A DNA stretch of 64,000 bases from Cloacibacterium sp046296655 (GCA_046296655.1 JBKBLE010000004.1:1-64000), one strand, 5' to 3'. Numbered from the stretch's first letter, positions 16,631-25,914 are shown. A program made the numbers and translations. The notes: generated by a model not told the origin, from the letters alone.

Positions 16631-16652
16631 AAAAAGAAGCATTTCTGCTTCT
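16631..16652 (-). terminator. Terminator of the SpmAB gene
   Basis: AGAAGCA (16635-16641) pairs with TGCTTCT (16646-16652) around four bases. Read leftward it is followed by seven T. Confidence 0.75.
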
Positions 16653-16677
16653 CTTGTTCATTTATTTAGAAAAAACA

Positions 16678-18078
16678 CTACCCAAAAAACAAATACGCCA
16701 ATAAAATAGAAGTAATAATTCCCACTAAATCTGCCAACAACATCGCACCCACAGTATAACGAGTATTCTTAATTCCTACCGCTCCGAAATACACCGCAAT
16801 CACGTAAAAAGTAGTATCTGAACTCCCTTGTAAAATCCCAGAAAGTCTCGCAGGAAAAGAATCTACCCCGAAAACATTCATCGTATCTACCATCATTCCT
16901 CTTGCTCCAGAACCAGAAAGTGGTTTGATTAAAGCCGTTGGTAAACCGTCAACAAATCGGGTGTCTAAATTGGCAATTTGGGCAAACCATTTCATTCCGT
17001 CAATAATGACATCAAAAACACCAGAAGTTCTCAAAAGAGAAATCGCAATCAGCATTCCTACCAAATACGGAATAATCTTTACGCAGACATTGAAGCCTTC
17101 TTTTGCACCATCAATAAACGCATCGAAAACATTTATTTTTTTGTAAACTGCTCCTGCAATTATGGCAAAGAAAATTAATAAAATCATTCCATTGCTGATA
17201 AGTTTACTTACATCATCTAATTCTTCTTTGCTCAATCTTACTAAAAACCAAACCAACAAGGCAATGAGTGCCGAAATTCCACCTATGAAAGCCAAAAGTG
17301 TAGGCTGAAAAAGATTTATTTTTTGTTTGATAGAAACAATAATCATCGCCGCCATCGTTGCACAGAAAGTCGCAATTAACGTGGGCAAGAAAATATCAGT
17401 TGGCGTTGCAGAATTCATAGAAGCTCTAATGGCAATAATAGAAACCGGAATCAGCGTTAATCCGCTTGCATGAAGACTCAGAAACATAATTTGTGCATTA
17501 GAAGCTCTGTCTTTATCTGGATTTAAGGTTTGTAAACTTTCCATGGCTTTTAAACCAAAAGGCGTTGCAGCATTATCCAATCCTAATAGATTAGCCGCGA
17601 AATTAAGCGTCATGTGACCGAAAGAAGGGTGATTTTTAGGAATTTCGGGGAATAATTTCGAGAAAAACGGCTGTATCATTCTTGAAAGAAAATTGATACC
17701 ACCTGCTTTTTCGGCGATGCTCATAAAACCCATAAAAAGCGTCATAATTCCTATTAAACCAAGAGAAATTTCTACAGCAGTTTTACTGGTAGAGATTACA
17801 CCATCCGCTTTTTGAACTCTATAAATAGCCACTTGATTGGTAGAATCTTTTTTGTAATTAATTCTCGCTAGTTCGGTGTCTGGATTTTCGGTTAAAGATT
17901 TCTGAATTTCCGCAGAAAGTTTTTGAACAGGAACTTTAGCAATTTGAACCGTGTCTCCACTTTTTCCTACCACCAAATCATTATAAATTGCTTTGTAGTT
18001 ATCGCTAAATAAATATTTAATACTTGCCACTACAATGGCTACAATAATAAATGCGCTCCAAATTCTGCTTAAAACCAT
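16678..18078 (-). CDS. Nucleoside-recognition (Gate) domain membrane protein, fused SpmA-SpmB
   Basis: 466 residues with two Gate-type (nucleoside recognition) halves. The first holds LGLIGIMTLFMGFMSIAEKAGGINFLSR and LNFAANLLGLDNAATPFGLKAMESLQ. The second holds GFNVCVKIIPYLVGMLIAISLLRTSGVFD, KPLSGSGARGMM and GILQGSSDTTFYVIAVYFGAVGIKNTRYT. These match the Bacillus spore maturation proteins SpmA and SpmB joined end to end. In Bacteroidota the protein is not connected with spores; it is a membrane transporter-like protein of unknown substrate. A soluble insert of about 65 residues lies between the first helix and the first Gate half. Confidence 0.88.
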   Translation of the reverse strand: MVLSRIWSAFIIVAIVVASIKYLFSDNYKAIYNDLVVGKSGDTVQIAKVPVQKLSAEIQKSLTENPDTELARINYKKDSTNQVAIYRVQKADGVISTSKTAVEISLGLIGIMTLFMGFMSIAEKAGGINFLSRMIQPFFSKLFPEIPKNHPSFGHMTLNFAANLLGLDNAATPFGLKAMESLQTLNPDKDRASNAQIMFLSLHASGLTLIPVSIIAIRASMNSATPTDIFLPTLIATFCATMAAMIIVSIKQKINLFQPTLLAFIGGISALIALLVWFLVRLSKEELDDVSKLISNGMILLIFFAIIAGAVYKKINVFDAFIDGAKEGFNVCVKIIPYLVGMLIAISLLRTSGVFDVIIDGMKWFAQIANLDTRFVDGLPTALIKPLSGSGARGMMVDTMNVFGVDSFPARLSGILQGSSDTTFYVIAVYFGAVGIKNTRYTVGAMLLADLVGIITSILLAYLFFG

Positions 18079-18117
18079 TTCCTTGAAAAATTTTGATAAA
18101 AGTAACTAATTTTGCTG

Positions 18118-18143
18118 GAAGTCAGAAGTCAGAAGTCAGAAGT
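18118..18143. repeat. Tandem 7-base repeat, 3.7 copies
   Basis: The unit GAAGTCA occurs three full times plus GAAGT. It lies 40 bases before the leftward SpmAB start codon, about where a -33 element would be. The rest of the 346-base gap (18079-18424) is AT-rich and holds only a weak stem AAAAAGTA/TACTTTTT around 18151-18181; I see no gene in it. Confidence 0.8.
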
Positions 18144-18424
18144 TTTTTAGAAAAAGTACAGAAATGTTTTCTACTTTTTTTAACATCAAGCATACAACTT
18201 CCATCACCTCACAATTCCCAACCTTTCAAAAATCATGTTCCAAATTTTACATTGTATTAAAATCTTTTGTAATTTTAGTATCCTAAATTTTTACATTCAA
18301 AGTGCCTTTTAAGACATTCTTGATTTTAAAAATTTTCGCCTTATAAGGAATTGCAGTATGCATTCCGTCTGAATTTTAGTAAATCAGATGTGATAGATGA
18401 AAATAATTTTAAAACTCAAAAGAT

Positions 18425-20551
18425 ATGAGCACTAACACTAAAGACCTCCGTAACGTAGTTTTACTCGGGCATTCAGGAAGCGGTAAAACTACATTTATAG
18501 AAACCATGCTCTACGAAGGTGGAGCCATCAAAAGAAGAGGAACTGTAGAACAACACAACACCGTTTCCGACAATACCGACCTAGAACACGAACGCGAAAA
18601 CACTATTTTCTCACATCAAATGTTCGTGAATTGGAAAAAAAATAAAATCAACATTTTAGATACCCCTGGTTTTGACGATTTCGTAGGTGAAGTAATTGCC
18701 AACTTAAAAGTAGCAGATACTGCACTGATTATGGTAAATGCTGCAGCTGGTGTAGAAGTAGGCACAGAATTGGTTTGGGAATATGTAGAAGATTACAAAA
18801 CACCTTCTATTTTCGTGATTAATCAGATGGATCATCAAAAAGCAGATTACGATGCTGCTTTAGAACAACTTAAAAATAGATTTGGAAGCAAAGTGATTCC
18901 TATTCAGTATCCACTAAATTCTGGTGAAAGTTTTAACCAAATTGTGGATGCCTTGAGAATGGTAATGTACGAGTTTCCTGCAACTGGCGGTAAACCAGAG
19001 AAAAAACCAATCCCAGAATCTGAAATGGCAAGAGCCAATGAAATGCATAATGCATTGGTAGAAATGGCTGCCGAAAACGAAGAAGGATTAATGGAAAAAT
19101 ATTTCGAAGAAGGTAATCTTTCTGAAGAAGAGTTGGCACAAGGTTTAATGATTGGTTTAGCAAAACACGATTTCTTCCCAGTATTTGTAGCATCTGGTGC
19201 TAAAAATATGGGCTCTGGTAGAATTATGGGCTTTATAGATGATATCGCTCCATCTCCTGCTGACCGTTTTGGTAGCAAACTAGAAAATGGCGAAGTTTTG
19301 GCTTGTAATGCTGCAGACAAAACCACTATTTTCATTTACAAAACTCAATCTGAACCACAAGTTGGCGTAGTTTCTTATTTCAAAGTATTCTCTGGCGAAA
19401 TAAAACCAGGTGATGAACTGATTAATGCCAATAACGGTGAACTCGAAAGAATCTCTCAAATTTTCGTAGCAGAAGGAAAAGAGAGAACCGCCGTAGATAA
19501 ATTAGTTGCGGGTGACCTAGGCGTTACCGTAAAACTTAAAAACGGACATTCTAATAACACCCTAAATTCTAAAGGTGTTGATAGAAAAATAGAACCTATG
19601 AAATTCCCAGAAAGCAGACTGAGAAAAGCTGTTTTCGTAGAAAATACAGCAGAAACCGAAAAACTTTTTGCTGCACTTAATAAACTTAAAGAAGAAGATC
19701 CTACCCTAAAAGTAGAGATAGACCATGATACGCACGAAGCTATTATAGGAGGACAAGGTCAGTTGCACCTAGACTTGGTAAAATATCGTCTCGAAAAAGA
19801 TTTCGGAGTGAAAATGGAAATGAAAAATCCTAAAATTTCTTACCGCGAAACCATCACTGGAAAAGCAGAAGCAGTTTACAGACACAAAAAACAATCTGGT
19901 GGTGCTGGACAATTTGGTGAAATTCACATGAGAGTTGAAAACTACTACGAAGGAATGCCAGAACCAGAAGGTGTAAATATTAAAAGCAAAGAATTCGAAG
20001 ATTTACCTTGGGGTGGAAAATTTGCTTTCTACTGGTGTATCGTAGGTGGAGCAATAGATTCTCGCTACATCGGCGCCATTAAAAAAGGAATTATGCAACA
20101 GTTAAAAGAAGGTCCATTAACTGGTTCACACTGCCAAAACATCAGAGTTTCTGTATATGACGGAAAAATGCACAGTGTAGACTCTAATGATATTTCTTTC
20201 CAATTGGCAGCTTCTGGTGCGTTTAAAGAAGCGTTCCATAATGCGCATCCTCAATTGCTAGAACCAATGTATCACGTAGAAATTCTAGCTCCAGACGAAT
20301 GTACTGGTGATGTAATGGGAGATTTACAAACCAGACGTGCCATGATTTCTGGTATGGATAGCGAAGGTCATTATCAAAAAATTATGGCCGAAGTTCCATT
20401 GGCTGAATTGAACGATTACGGTTCTACCTTGCGCTCATTAACAGGAGGTAGAGCAAAATTCTCAATGAAATTTAGCGACTATCAATTGGTTCCTGCCAAT
20501 GTACAACAAGAACTCGTGAAAAAACATGCTGCTGAAAAAGTAGAAGCATAG
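18425..20551 (+). CDS. Elongation factor G paralogue, EF-G2-like
   Basis: 708 residues with the five-domain EF-G layout; the GTPase domain is divergent. The P-loop GHSGSGKT (15-22) is intact. Switch I reads RENTI in place of RGITI, switch II reads DTPGFDDF with Phe83 where the catalytic His normally stands, and the G4 motif reads NQMD (133-136) in place of NKMD. Domain IV (GAGQFGEIHMRVENYYEG) and the end (SLTGGRAKFSMKFSDYQLVP) are normal. It resembles the second EF-G of Bacteroidota; in Bacteroides such an EF-G2 supports translocation without GTP hydrolysis. The canonical fusA must lie elsewhere. Single gene with its own terminator. Confidence 0.88.
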   Translation: MSTNTKDLRNVVLLGHSGSGKTTFIETMLYEGGAIKRRGTVEQHNTVSDNTDLEHERENTIFSHQMFVNWKKNKINILDTPGFDDFVGEVIANLKVADTALIMVNAAAGVEVGTELVWEYVEDYKTPSIFVINQMDHQKADYDAALEQLKNRFGSKVIPIQYPLNSGESFNQIVDALRMVMYEFPATGGKPEKKPIPESEMARANEMHNALVEMAAENEEGLMEKYFEEGNLSEEELAQGLMIGLAKHDFFPVFVASGAKNMGSGRIMGFIDDIAPSPADRFGSKLENGEVLACNAADKTTIFIYKTQSEPQVGVVSYFKVFSGEIKPGDELINANNGELERISQIFVAEGKERTAVDKLVAGDLGVTVKLKNGHSNNTLNSKGVDRKIEPMKFPESRLRKAVFVENTAETEKLFAALNKLKEEDPTLKVEIDHDTHEAIIGGQGQLHLDLVKYRLEKDFGVKMEMKNPKISYRETITGKAEAVYRHKKQSGGAGQFGEIHMRVENYYEGMPEPEGVNIKSKEFEDLPWGGKFAFYWCIVGGAIDSRYIGAIKKGIMQQLKEGPLTGSHCQNIRVSVYDGKMHSVDSNDISFQLAASGAFKEAFHNAHPQLLEPMYHVEILAPDECTGDVMGDLQTRRAMISGMDSEGHYQKIMAEVPLAELNDYGSTLRSLTGGRAKFSMKFSDYQLVPANVQQELVKKHAAEKVEA

Positions 20552-20573
20552 TTTTTCTAATATAATTTCGAAG

Positions 20574-20602
20574 AAAACCTCAACGCAAGTTGGGGTTTTT
20601 TG
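20574..20602 (+). terminator. Rho-independent terminator after EF-G2
   Basis: AAAACCTCAAC (20574-20584), loop GCAA, GTTGGGGTTTT (20589-20599) with one G-T pair, then T. Confidence 0.8.
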
Positions 20603-20686
20603 TTGGGTGCATATTCTTTTTTCTTGATAAAAATTTCACCAAGTAAGTAGCACTCAAAAAGCAGTCTTTTAGGAGTCTTGCTCTAC

Positions 20687-20766
20687 GTTTGTTCGTGGTT
20701 TGTTCGTGTTTTCTTCGAATCATGCTCGGAAAAGTACCATAAATTACGAACAAACCACGAGCAAAC
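20687..20766. repeat. Long inverted repeat with 21-base arms
   Basis: The left arm (20687-20707, beginning GTTTGTTCGTGG) and right arm (20746-20766, beginning ACGAACAAACCACG) are complementary except at one position, with 38 bases between. A second small palindrome TTGATTC/GAATCAA lies at 20785-20804. No transcription unit covers it. Possibly a dispersed intergenic element. Confidence 0.7.
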
Positions 20767-20841
20767 TTAAAACTTGAATGGGACTTGATTCGAGTTTGAA
20801 TCAAAGAAAATAAGAGAGATTTTAAGTTCTTAAAACTTTTG

Positions 20842-20849
20842 TATATTTG
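20842..20849 (+). promoter_or_regulatory. -7 box before the lipoprotein gene
   Basis: TATATTTG fits TANNTTTG and ends 18 bases before ATG 20868. It shows that translation starts at that ATG and not at the upstream TTG 20847. Confidence 0.5.
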
Positions 20850-20867
20850 AGTGTTAGACAAAATTTT

Positions 20868-21640
20868 ATGAAAATCTTAATTCAAATAACTTTAATGACC
20901 TTTTTGTTATTTTTTTCAAACTGTTCAAAGCTTGATAGAAAAAACCATAAACAGAAAGAAACATTATTAATCGCAACGCAAAATTTTAATAACATTAAAG
21001 AAGTTAAAAGAACTTTAACAATATTTTCAGACAGCACTTACACGTTTATAGAAAATTTAAGAGAGCCCAATCATAGTAAGAATGAAATTTTTGAAGGTCT
21101 AGTAAAAATAAATAAGGATTCAATTAAATTTCATCCTTTTAAACTTGATTTTAATAACGCAGAAACAGCAGTTTTGAAAAATGGATTTATTGAGTTTATT
21201 GATGGTGAAAACCCAGATAGAATGAAAATTGAGAAAACAACATTACCTGTTAAAAATAATCTTAACCTGGATAAATTGCCCAACTATGCTGATTTCACGT
21301 TTAATAAGAATTTTGACAATGGTGAATGGCAACAAGATTACTCAAATTACGATTTAAACACTCGAGAATTATCAGTGATAGATCAATTTTTTAAAAAAGA
21401 ATTTCTCAAAAATAAAAAATTAAGAAATTTCGATGAATACCTAAAACAGATTGTTGCAGTGAAAAACAGTAGAAATGAAATATTAATTCAAGCGCTTTCT
21501 TTTGCAAGACGTCCTTTTTATTAGAAAGCTATCAATATTATGAATCAGATATGCATGATGGAGGAAATTGTAACATTTATTTGGAATTTAATCTTACAAC
21601 CAGAAAATTCAATTTTATAAATATTGCAGGAATGGCGTAA
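20868..21640 (+). pseudogene. Lipoprotein gene with a C-terminal frameshift
   Basis: The protein starts with a lipoprotein signal (MKILIQITLMTFLLFFSNCS, Cys20). The first frame stops at 21522-21524 after ...ALSFARRPFY. From about 21495 an overlapping frame continues as KTSFLLESYQYYESDMHDGGNCNIYLEFN and stops at 21638-21640. That continuation has good codon use, which indicates that one base was lost near 21498-21510 and that the original protein had about 256 residues. I recognise no family. The inverted repeat upstream and the lack of conserved motifs fit an accessory gene. Confidence 0.65.
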
Positions 21641-21685
21641 AGAAAAACAGACGCTTCTTCTCATAATCTGAAATAAAAACAAACG

Positions 21686-21714
21686 AAAACCTCAACCAAA
21701 AATTGAGGTTTTTT
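21686..21714 (+). terminator. Rho-independent terminator
   Basis: AAAACCTCAA (21686-21695) pairs with TTGAGGTTTT (21703-21712), then T. It lies just before comM and ends the lipoprotein transcript. Confidence 0.8.
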
Positions 21715-21764
21715 CATTTCAAAAAAATCCTTACTTTTACTTTTATAAAAAACGGATAATCAAA

Positions 21765-23300
21765 ATGCTAGTAAAGATTTTCGGGAGCGCAATTCATGGC
21801 GTTTCGGCGCAAACCATCACTATAGAAGTTAATGTAGATACAGGCGGAGTAGGCTATCATCTTGTAGGCTTACCAGACAATGCCATTAAAGAAAGCAGCT
21901 ATAGAATTAATGCCGCACTCAAAAATGTAGGCTACAAAATTCCGGGTAAGAAAATCACCATCAACATGGCTCCTGCAGATTTGCGCAAAGAAGGTTCTGC
22001 CTATGATTTAAGCATTGCCATTGGGATTTTGGCTGCTTCAGACTTAATAAAAGCAGAAAATTTAGAAAAATACATCATCATGGGCGAACTTTCCCTTGAC
22101 GGAGGTTTGCAACCGATAAAAGGCGTTCTGCCGATTGCCATAAAAGCCAGAGAAGAAGGTTTCAAAGGCATTATTTTACCCAAACAAAATGTAAGAGAAG
22201 CTGCAATAGTCAATAATCTGGAAGTTTACGGCGTAGAAAACATTAAACAAGTTATTGATTTCTTTAACGAAGATATTCCGCTGGAAAGAACAGAATTTGA
22301 CACCCGAAAAGAATTTCAAGAAAAAATAGACCATTTTCCTTTTGATTTTTCTGAAGTGAAAGGACAAGAAACGGCAAAACGTGCGATAGAAGTTGCCGCA
22401 GCTGGTGGTCATAACATTATTCTCATCGGTCCTCCCGGAAGTGGAAAAACCATGCTCGCTAAACGCGTTCCGAGTATTTTGCCACCATTAACCATGAAAG
22501 AAGCTTTGGAAACTACCAAAATTCATTCTGTGGCAGGAAAATTGGGCACTAATAATTCTTTGATGACAGTTAGGCCTTTTAGAAGTCCGCATCACACGAT
22601 TTCTGACGTGGCTCTAGTTGGTGGCGGAAGTTATCCTCAACCTGGCGAAATTTCTTTGGCGCATAATGGCGTTTTGTTTCTGGATGAAATGCCAGAATTT
22701 AAAAGAACAGTTCTGGAAGTGATGCGTCAACCGTTGGAAGACCGAGAAGTGACGATTTCCAGAGCGAGATTTTCGGTGAATTATCCTGCAAGTTTTATGT
22801 TGGTGGCAAGTATGAATCCATCACCAAGTGGTTATTTCCCTGATGATCCTAATAACACTTCGTCTCAATTTGAAATGCAACGCTACATGAATAAACTTTC
22901 TGGACCTTTATTGGATAGAATTGATATTCACATCGAAGTTCAAAAAGTAGAATTCGAGCAACTTTCAGACAGAAGAAAAGGCGAAAGCAGTATTGCAATA
23001 AGAGAGCGTGTTTTGAAAGCCAGAGAAATACAAAATGTGCGCTACCAAGATTTAGACATCAGTTACAATGCTCAAATTGGGCCTAAAGAAATTGAAAAAT
23101 ACTGCGAACTGAATGAAGATTCTAAAAATCTCATCAAAAACGCCATGGAAAAACTAAATCTTTCGGCAAGAGCTTATGACAGAATTTTGAAGGTTTCTAG
23201 AACCATTGCAGATTTAGAACAATCAGAACAAATCCTTTCTCATCATATTTCTGAAGCCATACAATACAGAAGTCTGGATAGAGAATTTTGGAATGCTTAA
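21765..23300 (+). CDS. comM: YifB/ComM-family Mg-chelatase-like AAA+ ATPase
   Basis: 511 residues. An N-terminal Lon-protease-like S5 domain (residues 1 to ~170, VGLPDNAIKESSYRINAALKN) is followed by an AAA+ Mg-chelatase module with Walker A GPPGSGKTMLAKR, Walker B VLFLDEMPEF, and a C-terminal Mg-chelatase domain (LNLSARAYDRILKVSRTIADLE). ComM is a hexameric helicase that extends branch migration during natural transformation. dprA, another transformation gene, lies at 25915-27018. Confidence 0.93.
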   Translation: MLVKIFGSAIHGVSAQTITIEVNVDTGGVGYHLVGLPDNAIKESSYRINAALKNVGYKIPGKKITINMAPADLRKEGSAYDLSIAIGILAASDLIKAENLEKYIIMGELSLDGGLQPIKGVLPIAIKAREEGFKGIILPKQNVREAAIVNNLEVYGVENIKQVIDFFNEDIPLERTEFDTRKEFQEKIDHFPFDFSEVKGQETAKRAIEVAAAGGHNIILIGPPGSGKTMLAKRVPSILPPLTMKEALETTKIHSVAGKLGTNNSLMTVRPFRSPHHTISDVALVGGGSYPQPGEISLAHNGVLFLDEMPEFKRTVLEVMRQPLEDREVTISRARFSVNYPASFMLVASMNPSPSGYFPDDPNNTSSQFEMQRYMNKLSGPLLDRIDIHIEVQKVEFEQLSDRRKGESSIAIRERVLKAREIQNVRYQDLDISYNAQIGPKEIEKYCELNEDSKNLIKNAMEKLNLSARAYDRILKVSRTIADLEQSEQILSHHISEAIQYRSLDREFWNA

Positions 23301-23321
23301 TTTTTTAAACTATTATAATTT

Positions 23322-23773
23322 ATGGAAGACAATTTACATGTAGAGAACGGCGAAAATTCGATTGGCGTTCGAAAGAATTTTTAAAAGAAACGGCAAAATG
23401 GACTAAGTTTTTAGCCATTTTAGGTTTTGTAGGAATCGGATTAATGGTTTTGGGTTCATTAGTAATGCTTTTTGCTCCGTCATCATTAATGTCTAATGGA
23501 GATTTTCCTTTTGGTGGTAAAATATTTATGATGCTTCTTTATTTGGCATTTGCTGTTTTATACTATTTCCCAATTTCTTACTTGTATCAATTTTCAGAAA
23601 ATACTAAAAAAGCAATTGAAAACAATGACAATAACGCTATTAGAGATGCATTTGAATTTTTAAAATCTCATTATAAATTTATGGGGATTTTGACTATCAT
23701 TCTGCTTGCTTTTTATGCCATTATTATTTTCATTGGAATTATTGGAGCGGGAGCTGCTGCAATGATGAATTAA
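23322..23773 (+). pseudogene. DUF5362-like membrane protein, frameshifted near the start
   Basis: ATG 23322 opens a short frame (MEDNLHVENGENS...) that stops at 23382-23384. The real protein continues in another frame as KFDWRSKEFLKETAKWTKFLAILGFVGIG, with two more hydrophobic segments at the end, to 23773. The junction is an A-run at about 23353-23356, and one extra A would join the frames (GEKFDW). The family, small two- or three-helix membrane proteins with ETAKWTKFLAIxGF, resembles DUF5362 of Flavobacteriia. Function unknown. Confidence 0.75.
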
Positions 23774-23797
23774 CAAATATTTCTTCTTAAAATAAAA

Positions 23798-23828
23798 AAT
23801 CCACCAATAATTTGGTGGATTATATTTT
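23798..23828. terminator. Bidirectional terminator
   Basis: AATCCACCAA (23798-23807) and TTGGTGGATT (23812-23821) form a perfect 10-base stem with T-rich flanks on both strands, between convergent genes. Confidence 0.85.
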
Positions 23829-23847
23829 TCTAAATTATTTAAATTCA

Positions 23848-24960
23848 TTATAAAAACGGTTTTACCACTTTTTTAACTTTCGGCTTATCTTGGTTTTCTA
23901 CGCCTAAATTATAAGAAAAACCTATACCTAAAGTTTGCTTAAACTGCATTCTCTTAATTTGGTCGTGATCGTACAATAAATCTGCACTTACATTAGCAGA
24001 AATCAATTTATTAACTCTAAAGTTCAATTGACCGTTGTACGAAAAATCCACTCGCTCTGTATGATATAAATAATTGGTAAAGAAGTTCAATTGATTTACC
24101 AAATTAATGTCTTTATAAATTTTTTGTCTGTACAAAATATTCACCATGGCTCCCAACTCTTTTCTGAGGCTTTGACCATCTTTTTCTAAACCATAAAAAC
24201 CTACTTTTTGCAAATGTTTATCGGCTACGATAGTAAACTTACCATTAATCGGTCTAAAAATCACTTGGAAATTTTCATTAGGATTATAAGAGATACCGAT
24301 ACCCGTATTAATATATGCAGGTGCTAAAAATTTAGAAATTCTGTCATCAAAATTCGGACTTGGCGTTTTCACATAATTATAACCCGGCGCAAACTGAGAA
24401 ATAAACTGCAAACCTGAAGACAAGTAATAATTCCTTCCTAAATCATATCCATAATTCGCCATGATATTGATGAAATCTTCTGTTTTTCTGGTGGTTTGTC
24501 CGCTTGCTGCTACAATTCCGTATCCTAATTGGAAATTATTTTCTAAATAATGTTTGCGCTTTTTAAAACTCAAATTATAATTGATTTTTCCTAAAATCCC
24601 AATGTTATTATTTCCCCCAGAATTCCAGTTGCTAAAACTTGCTTGGTTAAAAACAATATTATTTTGACCATAGAAATACCAAACTTTTTCTTCTTTGGTT
24701 TTAATCAATTGAAACGGTGTAATAGGAATCTCTGTGCCAAGTTCCGCAGTAATTTTATCGGTTTTTAGAATAATGGAATCCTTGTGCTTTACATCTATTT
24801 TTTGTAGATTAATTTCAGCCAAAGAATCTAAATTAGGAATGTTTTTTTTCCAATTTTCTGCGCTGATGGAATCTAGAATTCTTTTACTCTCAATTTGGGA
24901 GTAATACATATTTATAGATAGACAACCGAACACAAAAATTAACAACTTCTTCATTTTCAA
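23848..24960 (-). CDS. DUF3078 outer-membrane beta-barrel protein
   Basis: 370 residues. Signal peptide (MKMKKLLIFVFGCLSINMYYS), a periplasmic segment of about 80 residues, then the DUF3078 signature WYFYGQNNIVFNQASFSNWNSGGNNN followed by amphipathic strand-like segments with Tyr and Phe at turns, as expected of an outer-membrane barrel. DUF3078 proteins are widespread in Bacteroidota and have no settled function. A TATTTTTG box lies at 24978-24985 (minus), 17 bases before the start. Confidence 0.88.
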   Translation of the reverse strand: MKMKKLLIFVFGCLSINMYYSQIESKRILDSISAENWKKNIPNLDSLAEINLQKIDVKHKDSIILKTDKITAELGTEIPITPFQLIKTKEEKVWYFYGQNNIVFNQASFSNWNSGGNNNIGILGKINYNLSFKKRKHYLENNFQLGYGIVAASGQTTRKTEDFINIMANYGYDLGRNYYLSSGLQFISQFAPGYNYVKTPSPNFDDRISKFLAPAYINTGIGISYNPNENFQVIFRPINGKFTIVADKHLQKVGFYGLEKDGQSLRKELGAMVNILYRQKIYKDINLVNQLNFFTNYLYHTERVDFSYNGQLNFRVNKLISANVSADLLYDHDQIKRMQFKQTLGIGFSYNLGVENQDKPKVKKVVKPFL

Positions 24961-25119
24961 AATTTAAAAAACCAGTTCAAAAATACAATTTGTAAAACGA
25001 ATGGAAGTCTTGAAAACGAAAAAATCTTACTTTTTGTCTATAATTTTTAAAAAAATCGGGGATTTATAGTCAAATTTTCCATAAAATTGTCTTGGCATTT
25101 ATTTAGTCACATTTTATTT

Positions 25120-25890
25120 ATGCTAAAAAACACCATCCACATCAAAGCGCTTATAATTCCTCTCTTCATGCTCTCTGCCATGTGGTTAGGTTTCTTTTTA
25201 CAACACATCGGTTTTGTAGAAAACTGCGAAGGTTCTCTTATTCCACTGGTTCCAGAAGGATTAAAAGGCGTAATATTTTCTCCGCTTTTACACGGAAATT
25301 TAGAACATATCGCCAGTAATTCTGTACCGATTGCAGCATTGCTGTTCTTGCTTTATCAGTTTTATCCTAAATTGGCCAATCCTGTATTTTTTTACGGATG
25401 GATTGTTACAGGACTTGTAGTTTGGTTACTTCCACCCATGAATTTTTTCGGACAAGAAGCTACTTATACCTGCATCATCGGAGCGAGTGGAATTGTGTAC
25501 ATGCTTGCATTTTTCTTATTCTTCAGCGGAATTTTCAGAAAAGACAAAAAACTGCTTACTGTTTCCCTTTTGGTTGCCTTGTATTACGGAAGTTTAATCT
25601 GGGGAATTTTTCCAGAAGAATTATTCTATCGATTAGACGAACCGAGCCGAATTTCTTGGCAAGCTCACCTTTCTGGAGCAGTGGTAGGCATTTCTCTAGC
25701 GCTGATTTTCAGAAAAAAACATCAAGAAAAAAAGAAAAAATTCATTTGGGAATTCCCTAATTATTACAGCGAAAAAGACGATAAACTTTGGCAAGAATAC
25801 ATCGAAGGTCATCCTGAACATTTTCTAGAAATGCCACAGAAAAAGAAAGAAGAAATCTGGGAACATTTAGACGAAATCAGAAAAAAGTAA
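25120..25890 (+). CDS. Rhomboid family intramembrane serine protease
   Basis: 256 residues. Rhomboid motifs are present: HGNLEHIASNSVP, the catalytic Ser in IIGASGIVYML and the catalytic His in SWQAHLSGAVVG. The C-terminal ~60 residues are hydrophilic and rich in Lys, Glu and Trp (WEFPNYYSEKDDKLWQEYIEGHPEHFLEMP). I start it at ATG 25120 (MLKNTIHIK); the TTG at 25087 adds residues unlike a rhomboid start. It differs from the mutL-linked rhomboid in sequence and has no insertion before GASG. Substrate unknown. Confidence 0.9.
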   Translation: MLKNTIHIKALIIPLFMLSAMWLGFFLQHIGFVENCEGSLIPLVPEGLKGVIFSPLLHGNLEHIASNSVPIAALLFLLYQFYPKLANPVFFYGWIVTGLVVWLLPPMNFFGQEATYTCIIGASGIVYMLAFFLFFSGIFRKDKKLLTVSLLVALYYGSLIWGIFPEELFYRLDEPSRISWQAHLSGAVVGISLALIFRKKHQEKKKKFIWEFPNYYSEKDDKLWQEYIEGHPEHFLEMPQKKKEEIWEHLDEIRKK

Positions 25891-25903
25891 AGCGATTTTT
25901 TCT

Positions 25904-25911
25904 TATTTTTG
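25904..25911 (+). promoter_or_regulatory. -7 box directly before dprA
   Basis: TATTTTTG ends 3 bases before ATG 25915, implying a leaderless or near-leaderless dprA transcript. It overlaps the TTG at 25909, which can therefore be dismissed as a start codon. Confidence 0.5.
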
Positions 25912-25914
25912 AGA

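Noticed and set aside
16678..18078. SpmAB as evidence for a sporulating organism
   Set aside because: SpmA/SpmB homologues occur widely in non-sporeformers; every other marker in the window points to Bacteroidota.
18151..18181. Stem AAAAAGTA/TACTTTTT as a terminator
   Set aside because: It lies between two divergent gene starts, so no transcript would end there; probably chance pairing of A and T runs.
20580..20861. Leftward open frame of 93 codons
   Set aside because: It lies over the EF-G2 terminator and the inverted repeat, has no recognisable motif and no promoter; codon use is unlike a real gene.
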